From assembly GCA_022702705.1 (NCBI GenBank), contig CM040423.1, positions 42,977,575 through 43,041,574 of the forward strand: a stretch of DNA of 64,000 bases, given 5' to 3'. The translations under genes and the position numbers were made by a program. Below the pieces are notes generated by a model that did no database searches, was not told the origin of the DNA, and saw nothing but the letters and a program-made list of their open reading frames with translations. Shown here piece by piece: positions 11,476-24,455 of the stretch. Position 1 is the stretch's first letter; each line of letters begins with the position of its first letter. The DNA is from Papilionanthe hookeriana x Papilionanthe teres (taxonomy: Eukaryota > Streptophyta > Magnoliopsida > Asparagales > Orchidaceae).

Positions 11476-12724
11476 ACAAAAAATAATCATCATAAGAAAG
11501 TTCTATAAGATTTGGGGCTAATTCAATTCAACCACTCATAAATGTGGGACCATGTGCAAATCCACATCTTTGAGAATATGGCCCCGTTTTGTTGCTGAAA
11601 TATCTAAATTGGGCTGACTGTATAATACAAACAAACTCACAAATGTAAAATGTTCTCAGTAGACTTATATAGTTTATTTTCTCCCATGTGTAGTGACCCA
11701 CAATTTTATATTATGATATTTTTAATTTAATTGCAACGACGCCAAAAACTTGACCCCGTTATATTATATGTATAGAATTGTAATTGTTTATGTTGTGGAT
11801 GCTACGCAAGTATACGTATCGTATCAAGTAATACGAGGCTACAGTGGAGTCCCAGTTATCGATCCATGAGGGAAATATAAAATTAAATAACAACTAATTT
11901 TAAAATAATAATAATAATTTTAAAATAGTATACGAAAATTTGGAATTCTAAATTTAAGCGCGATAAAGTAAACTAAGTATTTTAGTTAGGTAACTTAACT
12001 TAAGTAGAAAATTAATACGTATTGAAAGTGCGGAAATTAAGCTAATTGCTTAAATAAGTCTTAGCTTATTCGGAAAAAGTATCTTTCCCTTGTTTAGAAA
12101 TTTAAGTGATTGATGAATTTAAATAGATAATTTTAAGGTATTGTGACAAATAGGAGCGTTCACTATTCTTTACCCTTTGATCAGGTGTAAAGAATATTGA
12201 CTAATCACTATGTTTGATTGTCGAATGCACGGTAAGTGGTGAGGATCCGCATTGCAACTCGAGCTCCACGTTCCCTCGCCTGAGATCTAACATCTACACT
12301 TCGACTCTCAAGCAATGAGACCGAATTGAATATTTTAAGTCGTCACACTAAAATGCTCGATTCTATGCCAGGTGATATTATTTCCTATTTATTTGCACAT
12401 TCCTTCCAAGGCTTTTGAATTCCAGAATATCAGATGTAATTTTTACTTATAGTTGATATTCAACATATTTTAAGAAATTAAATGGCCGAGTTTGAAAGTA
12501 AATTAAGTTTTAAGTAAAAATTATCACAATTTATTAATATATATAAAAGTACTTACATTTTAAGTTCGTCAGTCGGCTTAATTTCATAACGGGGAGAAAA
12601 GCTAATAAGCTACTCGGAATGCATAGGAACTAAACTAAACATGGATTTCATTTAAAGTTAAAAACAATAAATACAAATACTTATCTCGATTTATCCCAAG
12701 ACGGACTCCTCGCAGTTCCTTTGA

Positions 12725-12945
12725 CTCTTCCTTCCAGTCATGACAAGACTCACTAAAAACTCACTAACTCACTAAAGACTCACTAATTACACTAATTAAG
12801 ACTCTAAAGACTGCTCACACACATAAATAAAAGACTCTAAAGACTGCTCACACACATAAATAAAAGACTCTTAAGACACAAATTGACACACCCTTATAAC
12901 ACACCCTTATAACACACCCTTATAACACACCCTTATAAGCTGAAT
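12725..12945. repeat. Short tandem repeats inside LTR D1
   Basis: Three blocks in a row: repeated GACTCACTAA; a ~36-bp unit AGACTCTAAAGACTGCTCAC plus ACATAAATAA, present twice (12802-12871); and four copies of the 13-mer ACACACCCTTATA. Confidence 0.85.
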
Positions 12946-13039
12946 TTCGGCCTCTATATATAGAGGTGAGCAAAGGACCAAGAGATGTGTAAGCATCCCT
13001 TCAAAAAGTGTCCAGGTTCAATGTATCCGCGCCATTTGA

Positions 13040-13230
13040 ACTAGCTCGCCGTCGGCGACAAACTACCTCGCTGTCGGCGAGGCTTCTAGAAGGTCTTCGA
13101 ACCGCGCTATCTCGGCTGTCGGAGGGCTCGGGCTCGGCCGTCGGCGAGACGGTTATAAATCCTTCGAAATTTTCTTCCTCGTACCCTCGCCGTCGGCGAG
13201 CTCGATCTCGCCGTCGGTGACTCGGCACAA
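13040..13230. repeat. GC-rich near-palindrome array CTCGCCGTCGGCGAG
   Basis: At least six variants of CTCGCCG-T-CGGCGAG (7-bp perfect arms around one base) within 190 bp, embedded in an AT-rich LTR. The same module, with fewer units, is in the LTR at 24456-26194 (25910-26000). A different palindrome replaces it in the LTR at 45445-47048. Confidence 0.85.
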
Positions 13231-13449
13231 ATTGCATTATTTTCTTCCTTTTTGCTCCAAATCCGCTCCTTTTTATGATTTTTGCTTTTATCACCTAAAT
13301 TCTCCATTCCTGCAACAAAATAAAGAAAATACATTTCTTTAAAGTGCAATTTCATCAAAAATAGGTATGAATTTCTTAATAAATTTTTCAGTGATCATGT
13401 AGCTTCAATGTTTGATAAATTCATTTTAGACAACGCAAATTTGGATATC

Positions 13450-16400
13450 TCATATCCAATTTATGCTCTAAATAGTGTCATAGAGTCCTGCCACTTTAAC
13501 TTATACGTTCACTTTACGCCAATCTTCTGGACAAGTGCTTCCATATATTTACAAACAAAAATGCCACAGTCGATACTGTTGCTCTGCACCGGCACGCCTT
13601 TGGCCATAACAACTTGCCACCGTGTCAAATCAACGTTGAAAGCATCACCGACATGCTTCACGAAATATCAAATCTACAGATTAAATGTAGGATTGAGAAA
13701 AAACGTGTAGAAAAAATTACATGTCACAATATTTCAAAAGTTGATCATCAGATGAGTGGACTCACAATCTCATGTGTGAAATTCAAATGGCGTATGCTGG
13801 ACAATGAATCATATAATCATCATTTTTTCTCCCTTAGTGCCCTTACAAGCAGTGTTCAGTGCCCATTATCGATTATTGGCATCAGGACAATATCAACCTT
13901 TTGCATACTCTCTTTCGTGATGTGATCAACAAAACATGACATATTGACATGTCTATACATCTGTAGAATAAATCGTTATGAAATAGGAAGTAGAAAAAAT
14001 ACTAAATGTGTGTGAATCTTAGTACTTACCCAAAATAGTGGAGGGACATATACGTAGGATCTGTACAGGTTGGGTTCTTTGCGCCTCTTAATTTCCATTA
14101 GCATTGCAAAAGAATCCACATGTTCGTTTCCTAGCCATCGGTTTGTTAGTAAGTCATCGAGGTAGCGCCGAGTCAAAGAGATATGACCCCTGATACTGAG
14201 AAAATCTCCACTGCATTGCAAATATGTTATTCGTGCAACCGATATATAAAAAAATAATGTAATGCATAATAGACCAACTATATGAAGTTGAACTAACTAA
14301 TCGGTGAATTTACTACAACACATATCGATTGTCTCGTGCATGAAATCTGGTATTTGTTCTTGCCCGGGAAAGTCGATCACCTGTGGCACTGGACAAACCT
14401 ATAAGGTCTACAAATCGAAACATTTAGCATTTATTTTATTTTGGAGTTTTAATAAAATACGTAAACATTATATACCTTGTCAGGGTTATCATCAGTCACG
14501 AGTATTATATCCGATCTGTGTGTATCTTGCTCTGTATGTACATCTTGAACCCCTTCTTCAATGGACAGTTTTTTTTCACTTACTGGTTCCTGTGTGTCTT
14601 GCTCTGTATGTACCTCTTGAACCGCTTCTTCAATAGACAGTTTTTTTTCAATTATTGGTTGTTGTGTGTCGTGCTCTTTATATGGATCGTGCTCTCCTCG
14701 TTCACCTTCCTCGTATACCTGAGTTTGCGCAGCCTGCAGCTCAAAGTAAATGTCAGAAGTAACTGGTAGTTGTGGAGCTGCTACTTGTACCATTTGATGT
14801 GGGATTGCATAATCCCCTTCCACCTTATTTACATCATCAACAACCTTCTCTAAAGTTTTTTTTCCTTCTCTTTCTTTGGAAAATAATGAAGGGAGAAGTG
14901 ATTTGCCGCTTCCTTCTACTTCCTCTGGCCTTGATCCTTTGAATTAAATTGAAAGTTGGTGACTCTTTCATTTGAGTCTTCGCCGAGTCACCACGTGGTT
15001 GTTTTAATCTGTTCTCTAATTCACTGATTTTGAACTTGACTTCTAACAATGTGTTCTATAATGTGGTCAAGCAGATATTAACTGAACTTTGAAAGTCCAA
15101 TAGTAAATGGTATATTTCATCCAATCCTATCTGATGAGGAGTATTTTTTTCTGTCCGTACATTTTTTGTTTGAGGGGAGGCATTATAAAGAACTATAGTT
15201 AAAAGTTGAAAGATAATGGGTGAAGGTTGACTGGACTGGGTTTCCTGCTGTGGGAGATGCTGTGGAGTATTACATGGTAGTTCAATTGGAGTGCCAAATA
15301 AAGCGTATTCGTTTTCTTTCAAATCAAGGAAGTGATCATACACCTGCAAAAAAGAACAAATAAGCATATTCACTTAGAACATCACACCTACATAAAAATA
15401 CTTTTAAGTAGCATGAAATAACTGAAATACCTGTGAGGGGTTCAACCTATTGAAGGCCAGTCAATCTGTATTGAGTTCCAACGCACTTTTACTGGCCATC
15501 GTAGCATCCGAGGTCTAGCATTAGGTATCGCGGTACGATCAGAGATGTGTGCTCATAGAACCATAGCTGTGTCAAACATGACAAAATAATTATTTGCAAC
15601 ATCAAGATAAACAGAATTAAAGGTGATGACTCAGGGGCTGGAGACATACTGTCAGAAGATATACAAAACCATTGATGTATCCCAATGGCTGCTCCCTACG
15701 TATTTTCATTGCAGTCTCGTTCAATTGCTCGGTGAGAAACTAACATGTGGTAGCTGGCCAATTATAGGAAGAGAAGGCATCTATTTTCTCACAAACTGAA
15801 TAACCCTTGGGACACCTTAAAATTAGCCAACAGAAATAACAAATTTGTCAACAAAAATTTAATAAAAGGTGCTAGAAATTGATTAGAAGACTCCCCTGGT
15901 AAGACATTTTCAAAGTCTTCCTTTATTTGTACCGCAATCACATTACAGGGCGAGCCTTTATTCTAGAATGTTGTCGGCCCTCTATTCGTCATTCCTATCA
16001 GCAAGGCAACTTGAATGTCGTTCGATCAATGTCCCAGCAGTTGAATATGTGCATCGTCAAAACATGGTCTTGAGGGTATGAAGGAAGTTCAAAAAACTGA
16101 ACCAGATTCATTGCTTCCAATCTATGTCATGTCTCCTCCTGAATGATTTGCCGGACTTTATCTAATACTCTTCTCACTGCAGATAGACGACATCTGCAAT
16201 TCATGAATTTCGTGCTCCCAAACCTACATAAAAACACCACAAAACTTTAAACCATATATTACGTTGATAGAAGTAAAATCAAATATCCAGCACAATATAT
16301 AAAAAAGTTTTTTATGTCTTATTCATATCATTGTACAAACATCAACGTCGAGATTTGAAAAAAATGACAAGACCAAATGAAATACTATGGCCAGAGTGTT

Positions 16401-17291
16401 AAAGTCTTAGAGTGAGTGCATCTATAAGATACATGAACATGTGCTTAATAAATATGTGCTTTACTAGAATTAATTGTGAGAACAAATTTTCTATGGTGAT
16501 CCTAGTTAGTTAGAAAAGCTCATGTAGGTTTATCTTGCCTTGAATCTCTTCATATCAAATTCCTTAAGAACTTCATAAACTTCTTTCATTTAACATATCT
16601 TCTACTATTCTACTCGCAATCCTAAGAAGTTATGCTCTTTCAATATAACCGTTTCAAATTATTTAATAATAATAATGGCTAACAAACTATCTAAATTTGT
16701 TATGTAATCTTTAAGGTATTTCATCAATATTAATGGTATTTGTTATGGTATTTTTTGGTGATATTTAATGGTATTTGTTATGTGATATTTAAGATATGCA
16801 CGTACATAAAAATTGGATGGGATGTATGTAAATGTACCTAAAATATTTCTTAAACAGATAGATATTCAAAACCTCTGGTTTTGCACTGTTCCAGGTATTG
16901 GAGAAACGACACTGCATCAATATTTTATGAGAGAAAAATGAAACCTGTAAATTGTTAATTTCGCAAAAAGGCATACTTCTTATAGTATATCTAGTTTTAG
17001 GGCTACTCGGTACATTATGCATGACTATAGTGAAAGAGTAAAAAATTAGGGTTTACGGTAAATCTATGCTTACCTTCATGAATCACAACATTAGGGCTAC
17101 CTTGATACGGTTTGCGGCGGCCTCTCACCGGAAATAATTTCCTGCTTCTTCGTCGCCTTCCTCCGACCACCTTTAAGCTTTTTCTTCACCTCTTCCAAGT
17201 CCGGTATCTTCTCCATTTCCACCTCCGGCTTCTCCACCTCCTCCAACTCCGGCTTCTCCACCTCCACCACATCTGGCTTCATACTCTCCAT
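13450..17291 (-). pseudogene. Ulp1-like (C48) protease gene of MULE-associated type, decayed
   Basis: Such genes encode SUMO-protease-like domains and in plants are often carried by Mutator-like elements (Kaonashi type). On the minus strand a first open segment starts MESMKPDVVEVEKPELEEVE (17291-17100), a basic/acidic N-terminus. At 16230-16060 there is CRCRLSAVRRVLDKVRQII and AMNLVQFFELPSYPQDHVL; at ~15830-15480, YSVCEKIDAFSSYNWPAT and LWFYEHTSLI, like the DUF1985 region. A charged linker with a 75-bp duplication lies at 14520-14672. VDSFAMLMEIKRR lies near 14120, and the catalytic part is at 13900-13480: IIDNGH, YDSL, then VPVQSNSIDCGIFVCKYMEA and WQDSMTLFRA. These give the His, Asp, Gln and Cys positions. 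Several in-frame stops (for example directly after GH, replacing the usual Trp) show that it is dead. Exon limits are approximate. Confidence 0.75.
14520..14672 (-). repeat. 75-bp coding tandem duplication
   Basis: Two adjacent 75-bp units within the Ulp1-type pseudogene encode near-identical 25-residue segments containing EKKLSIEE and VHTEQDT. The period is in frame, so the duplication probably arose while the gene was still coding. Confidence 0.8.
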
Positions 17292-17449
17292 TCGAAACTT
17301 ACCATTCTCGCGGCGTAGGAGAAACCTAGGTCACCGGCGAGCGAAAGGAACCATGAGCTTTTTTCGAAAATGGTTTTTTACCCTTGAACTTTACTATTTA
17401 CCTAGGTTATTCCATATGTACGTGTTTTACTGTGAAGTACTCGAACGTT

Positions 17450-17740
17450 ATTGTGAATTTATTCGGGTTGAACCGAAACAAGAGCAGTATTCGTGAGATA
17501 CTAGAGCGGTACCAAAACAAGAGCGGTATTTGCGAGTTATTGGAGAGGTACCCTTAGGTTACTCGCCCTGTTCCGCGGAGAGAGCCTCGGGGGGTTACGA
17601 GCGAGGTATTGTATGGTTACAGCCGGGTATTAGACATTAGGCGCGGTGGTTACTGGAGGGGTATTATTTGGTTATGTCCTGGTTATTTGGCCGCAGTCTT
17701 GGGAGGGTATTGCAGCGACTGTTACATAATGGGTCCGCGA
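17450..17740. repeat. Interspersed GGTATT/GGTTAC array
   Basis: GCGGTATT, GAGGTACCC, GGTTAC and GGGTATT motifs recur about every 12-25 bp, with GC-rich spacers. The array lies ~160 bp upstream of the Ulp1-type gene start. It could be the subterminal repeat region of that MULE. A similar array in the opposite sense is at 1280-1510. Confidence 0.5.
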
Positions 17741-19063
17741 ATTGCTTAAGTGGCGCGCTCCAATTGGCGTCCGCACGCAGGCCGCAGCGATACATACGTA
17801 CTCCGTATGCAATAATTTTCCGCTCTGAACAGAGGTGCTGGTCAAATCTAAGTTGAAATTAGAAAATTTGGTGCATCCTGATACGCGTAAATCTTGAAAA
17901 TTACTTGAGATAATGGATGTTAAATCTAATTATAACTTATCTTAATATTGAAATATATTATTTAAATATTATTTAATTTTAGATATTAATGATACGGTTA
18001 TAAAAATATTTAAAGTATTTTTATTCTTTATAATTTTATTAGATTCTAATTAGAACTTTACTAAGCTAAATGGTCATTAATTAATCATTCATTAAGTTAA
18101 TTAAACAATAATTCATATAACTCAATTTACATAAAAATAAAATAATTTTAATTAAGTTTAATATTTAGTCAATTAAAAAATATAATAAAACTTTAATTAA
18201 TTGAGTATTCTTTAACTTGACAAATATAATCATGAGTAGATATTTAAATTTTTATCAATTATAATCACACAAATTAAGGTTTAATTAGTTAACATAATAT
18301 TTTAATTAATTGTTGATTAAGTATTCATAAATAAAATAAAGAATAAAATTGATATTAAATTAAATTAAACTATAAACAATATTAGATTAATTAAATTAAT
18401 ATTTTTAATTAATTAGTTTTTATTACTAAATTAATTGAAAAATTAAAACTCTTATATCACCTAAGTAAATTTAATCATCGAGAATTTCTTCTTTTTCTCA
18501 TTTAGTATCCATCTACTTGAAATCCTTGACATAAAAATAAGTGTAATTGGTACAAATAAAAATAGGAGCTTACTTGGCCCTCCACTTTCTCCCCCACCCA
18601 CATCTATTTGATATCTTATAAACAAAAAGTAGCGAAGAAGTAACAATGATAAGATTTATTTAATCCACACAATTATGCAATTTAGTAAACCTTGGATTTT
18701 GGCCAAATAGAGATAAAATAGTACTAAAAAATCTATATAGTTTATTTTGAACTTTTTGATAAGATTTAAGCCAAATCATATCTTAAAGCTACTACATAAC
18801 ATCCTTCTAACCTTCAATCATCCAAGAAAATTATTATAACATAATAATTTACAAACGAGCTTTCAAAAACTTTGATCAAATATAATACTTCAAGTATTAT
18901 TCTTTATTGTAGGCTACATCTATTCCATATTGTTCCAAGTGAACTCATAATGAGGTAAAAAACTTAAAAGGCAATGTTTTAATCTGAACTCACTAATCCT
19001 CATACAATGCACACATATGTTAACAAATAAATCAAAATAATGGTGCATTTAATCTGAATCATT

Positions 19064-21600
19064 TTATGCGTCGCTAACATTTGCAGGAGTGTTTGCATAC
19101 TTCCACGAGATTGACTCCATGTATCCCCAAGTGCTTGAACCAGCAACATCTTGAATAGACAAAGCATTTGAAAGTTCTTCCAAGTCATCTTTTGTTAGTT
19201 TCACATTTATAGCGTTGATGTTGTTGTTTAAATTCATCATTTTTGTTGTCCCTGAAAGTAACGAGTAACTAATAAGAAACTTGGCACAAAAATTATAGAA
19301 TCACCAATCTCAATAAATGAAAAATTACTAATGATAAAAATGAGAATGATAATATCACATTACCAAAATTGTATCAAGCAAAGCTTAAACAAAGGAACAA
19401 ACTGTTTATTTGAAAGAAAATTATTTATTTTGCAATGAACAAAACATTTTAAACACTCATATATTTTATTATATAAAAGGATAAATGCATACTTATCTAA
19501 AACTTGACGGACTTGATTAAAATTAAGACATTTTTTTTTATCATCATACAAGCTTTGCATAACAACTTAATTTTTTTTACTAGTAAGCAGAAGAAATTTT
19601 AAGTGTTTCACATGGAATCTCACCTGGGATCGGAACAACATCATTTCCTTGATGAAGTACCCACGCTAAAGCTAATTGAGCTGTTGTGCAATGGTGCTTG
19701 TCAGCGAGTTTTGCTAACTTGAAGAACAATAACTTATTTTTCTCTATATTTTCTTCACTAAATCTTGGATGTGAAACCTAGCATAGTAACATAGTTCAAT
19801 ACATAGTTAGAATGATTGTAATTTTTCATTTATATAAAAATGCCACATTGACAAATTCAAACAAAAGAATACCAGTGAACTATTTGTGGGCACACTTTCA
19901 AGGACTGCTCTACCACCAAAAAAGCCACGACCAAGAGGGCTATATGGAACTACTCCAATTCCAAGCTCTCTTCAAAATAGAAAAGAAGGAAACATATTTA
20001 AATATGGACACACAGAAAAAAAAAATAGTAAAGTTGGAATGCCAATATATGTAAATGGAAGGTTGATAAAATGCACAAAGAAAAAGTTCTGACATCTCTA
20101 TGCCTTCTTGGTCTCCCACTTTGGTTTTTATTTCAAAATAAGCAGGAGTATTTACAAGAATTCCATGCTCCATACATTCATATTTAAAGATAACCCTGCA
20201 TGCTTAAGCTAATCATAATAATATGGATGATAGGGAATTACATCTCCATTAAATTAGTAGGTGAAAAAAAAAGAATAATTTTCAAGCTTATTAATCCCTC
20301 GCTCCCAATTATATAATCTAATCTTCAAGTGTAAAGTTCAATCAGTATTACTGAAGTCAACTTAATTAACATTTTAAATGAAAATTATTTCCTTTCTACA
20401 AAACGTACGATGTTTACTAAAGCAAACACACGATATATATACCTAGAGTTTTGTTGGTCTTTACAGCAATATTAAGAGCTAAAATTTAATCAGCTCTTGA
20501 TATCAATTTTTATTATTTATTTTAACAATAAATGGAACTTAATCTATGAAAATAAGAAAATGATGAATCAAAATTTTAATTTCAAACATTTAAAGTTTTT
20601 AGGACGAACTACAATAGTGAGTATAAATTAGTGACTGATGATAACCCTAAGAATAATTAAATTTGTCGAACCTGCAAAGTGGGATGATTTCTTCCTCAAT
20701 ATCTCTAGTCCAAAGCGACCACTCTATCTGCAATGCACTAATTGGATGAACGGCATGTGCTCGCCGGATTGTATCGGCGCTCGCTTCTGATAACCCAACA
20801 AACTTCACCTTACCCTCCTCAACCAACTTTTTAAGCTCCCCAATCTACAATAATAAGAAGCCATAATTAATTTAGGAGCACAAAAAAAAGTTAAATAGTC
20901 GCAATTTTCATAAAATTTAATGATGATGAATACTCTACCGTTTCTTCAATCGGCACAGTTTGATCAATTCGATGTTGATAATACAAATCAATGTATTCCA
21001 ACCCAAGCCGATTGAGACTTCCTTCCAAGCAAGCTCTCACATACTCCGGCTTACCATTTATAATAGGATTGCCTGCTTCAGCAACTCTTACAACCCCAAA
21101 CTTTGTGGCTAATTGAATCTTTTCCCGTGGAAGCTGCTTCAATGCCTGCAAGTATTCATTTTCTCAAATACTATAGATAACATTGCCTTACAAACTAACA
21201 AACTTCCTCCTATTCAAATCTTTCATCTGTCCTTACTAAAAAAGAAGCTAACTAGGAAAGACCTAAGAAGAGAACCGGAGTTAATACAAACCTTGCCAAC
21301 CAAAATTTCATTAGTATGAGGCCCGTAGATATCAGAGGTGTCAAAAAAGGTGACACCTTTGTTAAAAGCTTCCTTGATGATGGATATGCCATCTTCTTCA
21401 GAAACAGAAGAATTATACCGTCCAGAGAGACCCATACACCCGAACCCTAATTTTGATACCTACAAAAATAGAAATGAACAAATCAAAACTTAGCGTTTCA
21501 ATCTAGAAACACTAAGAACCTCAAAGACTGAGTTTGCTACCTCCAATCCCTGTGATCCCAACTTTACTCTGGGCATCAGGACTTTGCTTTGTTCTTCCAT
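19064..21600 (-). CDS. Aldo-keto reductase, perakine reductase/IN2-2-like (copy 2)
   Basis: Same family, exon lengths and intron phases as copy 1. Exons: 21600-21541, 21459-21292, 21145-20939, 20844-20672, 19969-19873, 19777-19624, 19251-19064; 348 residues with no stop. The start is ATG in MEEQSKVLMPRVKLG; the protein ends NVSDA. The Asp60/Tyr65/Lys91/His134 tetrad is kept. By hand count about 25 of 348 residues differ from copy 3. Distinct features are GLSGRYNSS, PYSPLG in place of PYGP, and a changed C-terminus (SSTWGYMESISWK). Exon 5 uses a GAAG acceptor where the others have GTAG, still a valid AG. It is predicted to be an NADPH-dependent cytosolic reductase; the substrate is unknown. 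Confidence 0.92.
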
Positions 21601-21690
21601 TTCTTGTTTTCAGAAATCTCTGCAAACAAAAATAAAGTTTTTTTTTTTGGTCTTGCAAATATTTGATTGTTGCAATTCTTACGGGCTTCA

Positions 21691-21697
21691 ATTTATA
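21691..21697 (-). promoter_or_regulatory. TATA box of AKR copy 2
   Basis: TATAAAT on the minus strand, ~91 bp upstream of the ATG, within the block conserved in copies 1-3. The distance is shorter than in copies 1 and 3 because ~35 bp of leader are missing. Confidence 0.55.
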
Positions 21698-22039
21698 GAT
21701 TGTCGCGGTAAGGTTACCCTATAAATAGTAAGCTCAGAGACGATGGGTGAGGTCAGCCCATGCATCATCTGTAAACAGGAGGTGGATTATTAACAATTAT
21801 TTCGTTTGTTAATTTTATAATGTCATCCTACGAATAGGAATACATTGAAATTACTTTCCTTTTACCTAATCAATTTGATGAAAGCTAATCGTCCCAAAAG
21901 AGTGGATCCCACTTTACATGACATATGAGCTGACGTGAATAACATAGTTACCGTTATGCTGCTCCTCTGAATTTGCATCTTTATGAACTTCTACTATAAA
22001 TTTTGGGATAATTACATATATGGCACCTAAAACAATGCT

Positions 22040-22212
22040 ATTTACAAATCTAACACTTCGAAGTGATATTTTTCAACTACCAAACTATGTGTCCCAATCA
22101 AACCTTTACGAATATGATTAAAATGAAAGTTGGTTTTTGAAGAATTTTCATATTTAAGTGAGAATTTGAAAAATGGTTGAAAGAGGGCGCTAGACTTGTA
22201 AATAGTAATGTC
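22040..22212. repeat. Small foldback (MITE-like) sequence
   Basis: GCTATTTACAAATCTAACA at the left is roughly inverted by GACTTGTAAATAGTAATG at the right. No coding capacity. It replaces the flank found next to copies 1 and 3. Its exact ends are not resolved. Confidence 0.4.
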
Positions 22213-22213
22213 T

Positions 22214-24040
22214 TGTTGAGGAATTAGGGCAAAAAAATATGCAAGAATCGACACAAATAAAGGAGAAAACACATAAATTTAATGAGGTTCGGCAATCTGC
22301 CTACGTCCTCAGGAGCAGAGCAGCGGCTTTCTTTGATTTTTTGACTTTGATTTAACAAAAAGAGTACAAATCCTCTTAGGATTACACTAATGAGGGAAAT
22401 TTTGAGAAGCACTTGTTGTATTTATGGTTTTTATTGTAATTAGAGTTAATTTGGTCTTTTAACTTTATTTACTTGTATGTTCTAATCCTCCTACATAAAA
22501 TGGTTCATGAGAGATTTTTGGTGAAAAGTGCAGACGTTATAACCCATACCGTTTTTCTTTCTCCCACTTCGGTGCTGAAATCTTCCTCCTCATGTACCTA
22601 AGCGAATAAACTTGGTGTCGAATCATAATAACATTTTTGTGTCTGATTGTTGTTGTGTGAATTTCTTTGTTTTTACATTGTGTTTGAATAGCAATTGGTA
22701 TCATAGCCATGTAAATCTTTTGTGTTTGATTGTTGTTGTGTGAATTTCTTCGTTTCGGTATTTTTTTTCACATAACAATTGATATCAGAATTTCATATTC
22801 ATGATCGGAGTGTGGTCCAGCTTTGACTGCAGCAAATCCAGCGTTTGTTGCCCTTGTTTTTTACAACGGGTGGTCCGATGTGCTTTGTAGGCAAATTCAG
22901 CGGTTCGACAATAAACTAGCGACGGGCCAGCGACTTGGACACAAAGGATTGGCATTTGATTATTGTTGTGGCGGTGCTGGCGGTGATAAACAGTGGTTCC
23001 GAAGACGACAGGAGTTGTCCGGCTGTTTGGAAAAGTGCAGCACGATATGCTGTGTTTGCCACACAAAATTGTAGCGAGGGAAGCTGATGGATCGGTGAAG
23101 TTTGGGCAAGGAAAGGGAGGAGTCCGGCGGAAGGATTGAATAGAGGAAAAAAAAAAAGGGCAAGTTCTTAACATTGAAAAAGGAATACCAGGAAACAGAA
23201 AAGAAGGAAATTTTTTAAAAGGGAAAGAGGAATTTCAAATACAGGAAAAAAAGAGAGAAAATAAAATGAAATGAAAGAATATTTTAGTGGTGATTTTATT
23301 TTGCCATAGGAATTTTTTTTAAAAGAGATTCTAACAGTGGTAATAATGAATGATAGCATGATGTTAAGTTTTTCAATGTCCACTATGGTGGTGGAGAGTC
23401 GATTCATTAGGTGGTTACGCACCTGTCAAAATTGATGTGACGAAATTCGGAATATGACGATGTGAGGTGATTGATACTTTGTGTTCTTTGAATCTGAATG
23501 AAGTATTGGATAGCGAGGAATGTCTTGAAGAAATATCAGAGAGAAATTGGTTGAAGATGAACCAGAATGTTTGCGGCTTGATCCGAAAATGTTTGACCCA
23601 GGAGATCAAATATGAGTTGATGATGGAGACCTATTTAGGAAAATTGTGGAGAATGCTGAAGAACAAATATCTCGCGAGGAGCGTGGAGAATCGTCTCCAT
23701 GTAAAGCGTCAACTCTACATATTTTAAATGAGATAGAGGGTTACTATTGATGAGCACTTGAATGACTTCATAAAGCTGCTAGCAGATCTGTTAAATTTGG
23801 ATGAGGAGGTTGAAGATGAAGACAAGACACTCCTATTGAATTTTGTCTCAGATGAATACGAAACTTCATGATGACACACATTCATGGAAAATATGTTCTG
23901 AATTATGGCAAAGTAACTACAACGTTGTTGAATCACGATTTTTTCGATGGGACAAGAAGTCTGATCCGCAATTTTAAATATACTTATAAATATAAGAATT
24001 CGATACCACTACTAGAAGATATAAATCTCCAGCAACAATG
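22214..24040 (+). mobile_element. Decayed Ty1/copia element (5' LTR, leader, gag)
   Basis: The LTR runs from TGTTGAGGAATTAGGGC (22214) to ...CATAACA (22777), followed by ATTGATATCAGAA, a variant of the TGGTATCAGAGC initiator-Met primer site. A gag region follows at ~23380-23980 with broken frames. Recognisable copia Gag segments are LCSLNLNEVLD, NWLKMNQNVCGLIRK, MLKNKYLARSVENRL and LADLLNLDEEVEDEDKTLL. Stops include the one at ~23727 and a pair near 23868. Protease, integrase and RT are absent; sequence changes to gypsy LTR pieces at ~24040. Confidence 0.8.
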
Positions 24041-24049
24041 CAAAAAACT

Positions 24050-24430
24050 TGATCCAGAGCGTAATTTTAATTTGAGTAACAATTAAATATTATAATCTTT
24101 TGATCGCAGAGTTACTTTTAAACGCAAGTATACATATCGTTCAAGTAATACAGGGCTCTAGTGAAGTACTGGATATCGATCCCACAGGGAAATATATTAA
24201 AGCCTACGGACTAGAATTATATAAACCAATTCAGAATCACAACTAAATTGAAATTGTCTATCTGTCACTAATACACAATCGATAATAATATGAAATTTAT
24301 ATCTAAACTAGTTTTGCTAACAATTTACTAGTACTACTAAAGTTAAGTTCAAATATATAATAACAATAATCTTTCTTCATTGTTAAGATATTTAAGTGAA
24401 GTGACCCGACCCGCAATTACGCAGTAAATT
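24050..24430 (-). mobile_element. Gypsy LTR fragment D0 (3' end)
   Basis: Minus-strand LTR tail ending ...GGATCA, followed by a degenerate tRNA-Asp-type primer site (TTGCATTGTTGCTGGAGATT, 24044-24025). It shares ACGCAAGTATACATATCGTT and GATATCGATCCCACAGGG with D1. It is truncated where D2a begins. Confidence 0.6.
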
Positions 24431-24455
24431 AACTTCCAAAAGATGGCAAAAAACT

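Larger units (their letters stand above)
11751..13397 (-). mobile_element. Ty3/gypsy LTR D1 (tRNA-Asp-type primer site)
   Basis: On the minus strand an LTR-like block ends ...GGGGTCA, followed after AGTTTT by TGGCGTCGTTGC (11743-11732). This is close to the Athila/Tat-type primer site TGGCGCCGTTGCC, complementary to tRNA-Asp. The block shares ordered sequence with 24456-26194, 26195-26990 and 45445-47048: ACGCAAGTATACGTATCGT, CAAATAGGAG, TATTCTTTACCC, CGAGCTCCACGTTCCC, and TTTAAAGTGCAATTTCAT near its 5' end. The internal region is absent next to it. Short tandem blocks lie at 12725-12945. Confidence 0.65.
17837..22000 (-). repeat. AKR segmental duplication unit B
   Basis: Matches unit A from GCTGGTCAAATC through the AT-rich 3' flank, gene and promoter. 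Homology to A and C stops near 22000, just after TTCTACTATAAA. Instead of the copia LTR seen in A and C it has a small foldback sequence and a different copia element. Confidence 0.8.
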
